This document shows, one piece after another, positions 6,782-8,586 of a stretch of DNA of 8,586 bases. Position numbers and translations under genes: made by a program. The notes beneath the pieces are model-generated. The model saw nothing but the letters and a program-made list of their open reading frames with translations. It made no database searches and was not told where the DNA came from. The DNA comes from Acinetobacter sp. (lineage in GTDB: Bacteria > Pseudomonadota > Gammaproteobacteria > Pseudomonadales > Moraxellaceae): the NCBI GenBank assembly GCA_030152605.1, contig JASLJB010000339.1, positions 1-8,586 on the forward strand, in the 5' to 3' direction. Positions within the stretch are counted from its first letter, which is position 1, and every line of letters begins with the position of its first letter.

Positions 6782-6788
6782 CTCCTCC
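6782..6788 (-). promoter_or_regulatory. Ribosome binding site of the LysR gene
   Basis: GGAGGAG on the minus strand lies two bases before the ATG at 6779, or four bases if the GGAGG core is counted. It is inside the 30-base gap after the exporter gene, so the regulator has its own translation start and does not depend on coupling. Confidence 0.7.
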
Positions 6789-6809
6789 ATCAGATCGCGG
6801 GGGCTAGGA

Positions 6810-8586
6810 TTAGGCTTGGCCCAGATCAATGACCCGATCCGCGCTATCAATCGTGGACTGACGATGCGCGATAAAGATCCGGGTGATATTTAGGGCTTTA
6901 ATGGCTTGATTAATCAGCGCTTCATTGTCTTGGTCCAGATGGCTGGTGGCCTCATCCATAAACAGAATCGCCGGTTGGCGATACAGCGCACGTGCAATCA
7001 ATAAACGTTGTATTTGTCCACCAGAAAGACTGTTGCCGAGTTCGCTGATCAGGGTTTCAAAACCCATCGGCATGCGCATGATTTCGGCTTCGATATTGCA
7101 GGCCTGCGCCACCGCAATGATGCGTTCATGGTCTTTGTCCAGATCAAAGGCAGCGATGTTGTCTGCGATTGAGCCGGCAAATAAGCGATCGTTTTGCAGT
7201 ACGCAGGCGATGGCTTGGCGGTAGTTGTTCAGCCCAATCTGATGAATATCCTGATCATTGAACAGTAATACCCCGTGCTGCGGGGTCAGCAAGCCGGTCA
7301 TCAGCTTGAGTAAGGTGGATTTACCCACGCCCGAGGGACCAATGATGGCAACACTTTCTTGGGCGTTGATGCGCAGGCTTAGGTTGTGGATGATCGGTGC
7401 ATTCAAGGCATCATAAGCATAGCTGAGGTTTTTGATTTCAAAGGCTGCGGCTTGATCCGGCGCCAGTAAAGGGCGAGGGTCTTGGCTGGCTTCGGGCGGA
7501 CTGAGCGCGATATCGGCCAAACGCTCGTGATGCAGCGACAGCATGCGCAGTTCTAAAACCAAATTCACCAGATGTGTGGCACGTTCAGCGAACTGACTGC
7601 GATATAGGTTAAACGCCACAAACATCCCCAAGGTCAGCTTTTGGTCGATCACCATCGCGGCACCGAGCCACAAGATCAGGATCTGATCCAGCATATTCAT
7701 CAAACTACTGACCCCGCCATAGAGCAGATCCAAGCGGGTGACACGGATGCCGGCATTGGTGCTGTCAATATTGAGATTCATCCATGTCCGGGTGCGCGAG
7801 GCATTCAGCCCCAAGACTTTGAGGGTCGCGATGGCATACATGCTTTCCATAAAGTGCGAGTTGACGTGGGCAGTTTTGACGATGACCGCTTCGGTGGCTT
7901 GGCGATAATGATGAAAACTCAGCACACGTAGCAGGATATACAGCAGGGTAAAACCCAGCACTACCCACAGCAGCCAACCGGCATACAGATACATCATCAG
8001 CATTAGGCCCAGTGCCATGATGCTGTCCACAACCCCACCCACCAGTCCAGTGGTCAAGCTGTGACGCACCGCATCTAGGGAGAGAAAGCGCGATTGGATA
8101 TCACCGGGGTTGCGTTTTTCAAAATAACTCAGCGGCAGTTGCAGCAGGTGACTAAAGAAACCTTGTTTCCACTGGATATTGAGGTAGGTATCCATCAATA
8201 AACTGATCCAAGCGCGGGCCATACCGATCAGGGTGCGAAACAAGGTAAATGCAAATAAGCCCAGACAAATCAGGCTTAATAGATCATGATCTGCCGCCAC
8301 AATCACATGGTCCATGACCAGTTGTGTGCCGATCGGCAGTAGTAGGTTGATCCCTTCGAGGACCACGGAGAGGGCAAAGATTTTCAGTAAAAAACCAGTC
8401 AGGCCATCGATGTTTTTGACCAGATTGAAGAAGCCAAGCCGTTGCCGCGCTTGCTCGGTATTGAAGTGGGCATTCGGCCATAGTTCAAGCGCGACCCCAG
8501 TAAAATGCAGCGAGAGTTCTTTGAGTGTGACTTGGCGCCGACCAAAAGCAGGATCATAAACAATGGCATGCTTGCGTTTGAGCGTC
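6810..8586 (-). CDS. C39-peptidase-containing ABC exporter (colicin V/microcin type), N terminus outside the window
   Basis: The frame is open to the right edge, so 591 codons are seen and the N-terminal part is missing. The visible part starts in the end of a C39 leader-peptidase domain: YDPAFGRR with the likely catalytic Asp (codon 8553-8555), then FTGVALEL. The catalytic Cys and His would lie outside. Next come an ABC type-1 membrane domain with several hydrophobic segments and the characteristic LPLSYFEKRNPGDIQSRF. The nucleotide-binding domain has Walker A GPSGVGKST (7314-7340), signature LSGGQ (7014-7028), Walker B with DEATSHLD including the catalytic Glu (6951-6953) and the switch His (6864-6866), all intact. 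Such proteins cut leader peptides at a double-glycine site and export the peptide across the inner membrane, usually with an HlyD-like partner and TolC. The GTG at 8366 is internal to the membrane domain and is not the start. Family is certain; the cargo is unknown. Confidence 0.95.
   Translation of the reverse strand, partial: TLKRKHAIVYDPAFGRRQVTLKELSLHFTGVALELWPNAHFNTEQARQRLGFFNLVKNIDGLTGFLLKIFALSVVLEGINLLLPIGTQLVMDHVIVAADHDLLSLICLGLFAFTLFRTLIGMARAWISLLMDTYLNIQWKQGFFSHLLQLPLSYFEKRNPGDIQSRFLSLDAVRHSLTTGLVGGVVDSIMALGLMLMMYLYAGWLLWVVLGFTLLYILLRVLSFHHYRQATEAVIVKTAHVNSHFMESMYAIATLKVLGLNASRTRTWMNLNIDSTNAGIRVTRLDLLYGGVSSLMNMLDQILILWLGAAMVIDQKLTLGMFVAFNLYRSQFAERATHLVNLVLELRMLSLHHERLADIALSPPEASQDPRPLLAPDQAAAFEIKNLSYAYDALNAPIIHNLSLRINAQESVAIIGPSGVGKSTLLKLMTGLLTPQHGVLLFNDQDIHQIGLNNYRQAIACVLQNDRLFAGSIADNIAAFDLDKDHERIIAVAQACNIEAEIMRMPMGFETLISELGNSLSGGQIQRLLIARALYRQPAILFMDEATSHLDQDNEALINQAIKALNITRIFIAHRQSTIDSADRVIDLGQA

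Noticed and set aside
6810..8366. The exporter as a complete 518-residue protein starting at GTG 8366
   Set aside because: The same frame continues to the window edge with an end of a C39 peptidase domain and the first membrane segment, so the GTG is internal.

Overview
The window reads as chromosomal DNA from a Gram-negative gammaproteobacterium, most likely a member of the Moraxellaceae such as Acinetobacter or a close relative. This is an inference from moderate base composition, protein style and gene types (Tat-exported lipoprotein PhoX, LysR regulator, C39-type peptide exporter); no RNA gene or species marker is present. Five protein-coding genes account for about 87% of the window; the right-hand one runs off the edge.

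Left end (1-574): no convincing gene. It is noticeably AT-rich (about 35% and 28% GC in the rows 181-240 and 241-300) and holds two overlapping inverted repeats, a hairpin and an array of 23-base tandem repeats. The array runs into the end of the first gene and supplies its stop codon.

Minus-strand pair (3545 to 575): a UvrD/FBH1-like superfamily 1 helicase is followed after 27 bases by a RecF/OLD-like ABC-type ATPase. They look like a two-gene operon. The helicase has all its motifs. The ATPase keeps a good Walker A but has lost the usual Walker B glutamate, the signature glycine and the switch histidine. The pairing resembles nuclease/helicase defence modules in outline, but no nuclease domain is visible, so defence is only a hypothesis.

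Centre (3546-5911): a divergent intergenic region with a perfect 7+7 dyad leads into a plus-strand PhoX-type alkaline phosphatase. It carries a twin-arginine signal ending in a lipobox and is followed by a rho-independent terminator.

Right part (8586 to 5934, minus strand): a peptidase-containing (C39) ABC exporter of the colicin V/microcin class, entering from beyond the window, is followed 30 bases later by a LysR-type regulator in the same direction. The right edge is therefore probably the 3' part of a peptide-export cluster whose precursor peptides and membrane-fusion protein, if present, lie outside.
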